Shown piece by piece: positions 59,829 through 64,000 of a DNA stretch of 64,000 bases. A program made the translations under genes and the position numbers. Positions within the stretch are counted from its first letter, which is position 1, and every line of letters begins with the position of its first letter. Location of the stretch: assembly GCF_022539665.2 (NCBI RefSeq), contig NC_081335.1:1488001-1552000 (forward strand), written 5' to 3'. Under the pieces are notes generated by a model. It searched no databases. It saw only the letters and a program-made list of their open reading frames with translations, and was not told the DNA's origin. This DNA is from Daphnia carinata (taxonomy: Eukaryota > Arthropoda > Branchiopoda > Diplostraca > Daphniidae).

Positions 59829-62800
59829 ATGGTGAGTTTATATCGCACAATATGTCAAGTGACTGTACTATTGTGTTGCTGTGAATTAGCTCGTGCAACA
59901 GGTGAGCTACATGCGTTTTACATATTTTCTTTCATATATTGTCTTCTTTCTTTGTTGTGCAGACATTCCAAAGACACCTGACCTCTATGCATTTTACTCC
60001 CAACATGGTATCAAAGGCACAGTTAAAATCATGTATAGCTTGCAGGAAAATGGCCCTGAGAATGTTAACAACACAAAAGGAACCATTATGTTTGAGCTAG
60101 ACAGTCATATGGATGTTGAACCAGCATCTTATACCTGGGCGGTTTTTGACTTACCAGTTGAATATACTCAACCAATTGCCTGTGACAAGGGGTACCTTGG
60201 AGAAAAGTAATGGCTATGACTATATGCTGTATTTTCAGTTGCTTTAACAGATCATTCTTTAATTTATCAAGGGTTTTAGATCTTACTTCTTTGTTTGGCC
60301 AGGTGACTTTGCCTTCCCTCAATTTTACTGTAGACTTCAACACAAGCCTTATTAATATAATGGGATCCACTTCATTGTGGGGAAGGACTCTCATTTTTGA
60401 AGGCCCAAACACATTATGTGCTACCGTTATGGTATAAGATGCATTCTTTTTCATTATACCTGTGTTTCTGAATTATCTTTTGAGATTTTCGAAATATAGC
60501 CAAAAGAAGGCCTTAAAGTTGCTGCTGCTCGATTATCTTCACCAGTGGCAGGATCAGTGACTGTAATGTCTTGGTCAGTTGGGGATGAGGTAGATACCCG
60601 TATACTGACGGATTTGTACCATGTCACAGGAGACGGCACCGCCTCAAACCACGTTTGGAAGTTATTGGTCACAGACGTTCTGGACACGAAGCAAGGTGAT
60701 TATTTGGTTAATTTCTTATGCAAACATCAAAATTAATTACCATTTTCTCTTATACAAACCTGGTTACCTTTTTCAGATCGAGATCGTGGAGACTGCAACG
60801 CGCTCCAGTTTCTCTATGACCCAGATTCTCGTTCGGGAGAAGGGTGTTCTCCACAAGCACCTCAAAACTGCAAACAGGGTGATTTGTCGGGTCGATTTGG
60901 ACTAGTTCGCTCAGCGTCAAAACCAGGAGGAGGTTAGTCTCCCCATCGAAATTTTTTAGAACGAAGCTTTAGTTTTTTTTTTTTCTTTTTCAACTGCGAA
61001 TACCCACAGGTTTTGGAGGTGGATCTCGCCGCGCATTTCGCGATCCTCTTTTGTTCCTTCCTGATTTGAACGGTCCTCGTTCTCTTTACATGGTTCTCTT
61101 CGATAAGGAGTTGCCCGATGTTGTCTTGGCTTGCGGAAGGTTTCGTGAACTTCGTCCGAGGAAAGCGCGAGCTTTTTTCGCTCAAAAAGGCGTACGAGGT
61201 GAAATCGTTCTTGAGCAAAGGAGTCACATCGATCCTACCCATGTACTTGTTAATATAACAGGTAAGTTCTCTCACATAATGGCTTCTATTGTTCTTTCAT
61301 TGACCAAGTTCTTTATTGAACAGGATTGGCTTCGTTAGCTGGAGGTTTCCATATCCATGAGTATCCAGTTCCTATTCCAAGAGTTCCAGGTGAAAAAGTA
61401 TGTAGCGCTACTGCCAATCATTACAACCCTTGGGGCTGGGTTCCGGCCGAGAGCCCTCCACCAGGTCGTGGTACCGGTGAAATGTACGAACTTGGCGACT
61501 TAAGTGGAAAATTCGGAATATTAACAGGACTCACTACGCTCGAAAACGACGTGGTAGATACTACGCTACCACTTTTTGGACCATATAGTGTACAGGGGCG
61601 TGGTTTGGTCATTCATCTGGCTTCCGATGGCTCTCGTTGGGTCTGCACCAACGTTGAACCTGTTGGTGTGAAAATGACCACAGCAGTAGCAATTTTCCGG
61701 TATCCTCTAGGAGGTAGGTTATTTCCGCAAAACATTCTAACTAAAGGTGATAAATTTAGGGCTTTTTCCCTTTTCGAAAAAGGCCGCGTATTTTTACGCC
61801 AGGCAACGGAGGATCCACTATCTGAGACTATGGTCTACGTCGAATCCCTCATCTACAGTGACGGCAGCGTCAATGGCACCAACAACCATCAACTTGAGAT
61901 ACATACAAATTTACCTGGAGTAGATTTTCATGATTGGCAATCAAGATGTCAGTCGACAGGGACAGTTTATAATCCTTTCAAAGTAGAGATCGAAATTTTG
62001 CATAATTTGTTTTTGATGACAAGCATCTTAAAGAAATGTTTACCTCTTCCTAGATTAACGAAAAAAACGCGAGAGATTGTAACGTGGACACGCAACGCAG
62101 GTGCGTCGTTGGTGATTTGACCATGAAACACGGCCGGTTAGTGATTGCTGGGTTAGCCAGCGAGGTCAAAACAACACAGCGCCTCTTCACAGATGTCAAT
62201 TTACCGTTGTCTGGCCCGCAATCAATCGTTGGACGTTCCATTGTGATCCTTGATGACAATTCCCCCAAACAGAGAGGCAATCGTCTCGCCTGCACACCGT
62301 AAGTCAGCGTGGCAACAATTTTTTACTTAAGCAATTCATTTTATGGCTTTTCGATCAGGATAATGTATTACCATCGTCACAAAACTGTGGTAAAGGACTG
62401 GTTTGGCAACGGACTGGCTACGCCAATTGAAGGAAAGGTAGAAATTATTCAAGAGACCGAGTTCAGTAGTTCGTCAATCCAAATGGATTTGACAGGATTG
62501 CGTGGTGAAGTTGGAAAATATGGAATTTATTCGGTAACTAGTTTTTTCCAACTTCCAGTAAAATAGCGACTGCATCACTGATCAAAACTATTTCTAGGCT
62601 CCGGTAAAAGTCGATTTACAATTTCCCTGCACTGAATCAGTGCTTGGCTTGCCGCACAACCCTTTGAATATTAGTGTGGGATCAGGTATTCAAGCTGGAA
62701 CGTCGGATCAATACCCCGTTGGAGATTTGAGCTCAAAATTTGGTCAATTGGATGGATTCAGTGTAATTCATTCTGTTTTTAATGACACTAATATGCCTCT

Positions 62801-64000
62801 CTATGGAGCAACGTCGATCGTCGGCCGTAGCTTCGTGCTGAATCGAGCTCGAGACAATGAAAGGTAACTCAGACTAGGCGATTTTCGAGGTAAACATGGC
62901 TTTGTAATGTTCACCACGCTTTAAAATTCTAGATGGGCTTGTGGAACAATGGGATGGGGATTCTCCCCATCAGAGGCATCGGAAATTCGAGCAATTGCAT
63001 CCTTTCATCACCCTGGAGGTTTTTTAACTGGATACGTGCGAATGGTACTCAGTTGATTCGTTTATATGTTCTGTTTGCATGTTCGATTCCTATCTTAAAA
63101 TATTTCATGCCATTTATGCAGAGTCAAGTAGTATATCACGATGGTTCTGCCACTGATACTGTGATAGAAGTTTTCTTGAGGCATCCTGGTAGGCAAAACA
63201 CACGCAATCAATTAACCATAACACGAAATCATCGATGGGCAGTATATGTCAATCCCGTCGGAGTGGACGCGGCCGTAGCTCCAGTTGATACCCGCTGTGT
63301 TGCTTCTGGTTACATGTGGAACCCGTCTTTCGTTCAGCTTACAGCGCCAGTAGTCGCTGACCAAAGAAATGTAAGTTATTGTTTTATGCAGTAGTGAAAT
63401 GAAAAACGAATTAAACTTTTCTCTGTTACCTTTTTGCAGGAGGAGGTATACCACCAAGAGTGTCAACCTCATGTACCTTATCGTTGCATGATCGGTGATC
63501 TTTCAGGTCGTTTGGGTCCTATTGATGTAGGTACCGGAAGATACGTATTTTCAGATAAAAATCTCCCGTTACGTAAGTAGATGAAATGTTGTGTCTTTAA
63601 TTTAGTTATTGACTCTTTCCAATTCACTGAATAGATGGGAAATATTCGGTGCTTGGGCGTTCATTGATCGTCTTCTCTCCTGATGGTGGACGAGACAAAT
63701 TTGCGTGTGCCAACATCGAACCAGATAGTGATATCTTCAAATTTATTGTTATTCGTAAACCCCGCAAATTTGTAGCGTAAGTTATTCTACGCGTCCGAGT
63801 CGTCCAACAAGTGCTGATGGAATCATTTTTTAGTTCTGAATTCGTAGAAGACGTCCGTAGGGTGCTCGGAGTTCCTCCATGGATGCTTCTAGTTGACACA
63901 CGTCATACAAGAAATATTCAGAACGACCGCTGCGTCCAATTCAAAGTCCATTTTTACGGCCCTGTCGCTACACGAATTGAACAAGATTTAAGTCAGCTAC
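59829..64000 (+). CDS. Rsod: Secreted copper-only SOD-repeat protein (Rsod-like), 5' part
   Basis: Exons: 59829-59901, 59963-60206, 60272-60431, 60500-60695, 60777-60932, 61010-61261, 61324-61713, 61783-61982, 62054-62298, 62359-62533, 62598-62863, 62933-63044, 63122-63370, 63440-63572, 63635-63776 and 63834 to the window edge; 1053 residues seen, 3' end missing. Residues 1-24 form a signal peptide. SOD-like repeats follow, each with a GDLS-type loop and a GRxxVI-type strand. In the repeat at about 340-475, GFHIHEY (His370, His372), NHYNP (His393) and GRGLVIH (His458) supply all four copper ligands, Cys387/Cys468 the disulfide, and Arg465 the active-site arginine. The zinc-loop histidines and the electrostatic loop are missing. 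This matches copper-only SOD-repeat proteins. The other repeats lack most ligands. Probably an extracellular superoxide-handling or copper-binding protein. Confidence 0.9.

Noticed and set aside
61714-61759. Alternative 46-nt intron in the SOD-repeat gene ending at the first AG
   Set aside because: It shifts the frame away from the conserved GRVFLRQ segment; the acceptor at 61781-61782 restores it.

Overview
The window is eukaryotic nuclear DNA, most likely from a small-genome arthropod; a branchiopod crustacean such as Daphnia fits best. Protein-coding exons are split by many very short GT-AG introns (mostly 46-75 nt), intergenic DNA is A/T-rich with poly(T)/poly(A) tracts, and the genes are animal families with clear arthropod counterparts (an orb-type CPEB, a myosin V, an Rsod-type SOD-repeat protein, a seele/canopy protein). 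The species call is inference. I joined exons by hand, requiring GT...AG borders, matching phases and continuous family similarity.

Layout: 1-1702 (+) 3' part of a LIV-1 zinc transporter (ZIP6/ZIP10, foi-like). 1964-3257 (-) STRAD pseudokinase. 4093-6989 (+) CPEB1/orb-like translational regulator. 8953-15564 (+) complete myosin V heavy chain. 15565-22583 long stretch without a recognisable gene. 22584-27314 (+) precursor of an unrecognised secreted peptide, with a possible alternative last exon at 28654-28769. 30581-31709 (-) canopy/seele ER protein. 31710-37078 simple-repeat-rich DNA, probably the promoter and 5' introns of the next gene. 37229-48453 (+) type I diacylglycerol kinase in 18 coding exons. 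50686-54941 (+) beta-PIX (ARHGEF7-type) Rho GEF. 55027-56004 (-) SPRYD7. 56558-59013 (-) tetraspanin. 59829-64000 (+) 5' part of a secreted copper-only SOD-repeat protein (Rsod-like), cut by the window end.

These are independent genes, not an operon. Several pairs are divergent (STRAD/orb, canopy/DGK, tetraspanin/Rsod) and may share promoter regions. Others converge tail to tail (ZIP/STRAD, peptide/canopy, PIX/SPRYD7), and the PIX poly(A) signal lies only 10 bp from the SPRYD7 stop codon.

The strongest candidate for something undescribed is the 267-aa secreted precursor at 22584-27314. It ends in a dibasic site followed by a 23-residue peptide with a Cx3C-x10-Cx3C pattern, which resembles an alpha-hairpinin and no arthropod neuropeptide I know. 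A phase-compatible alternative exon could replace that peptide with a different one. Also notable are a single intact copper-only SOD domain among decayed ones in the Rsod-like protein, and a 283-codon in-frame alternative exon extension in PIX.
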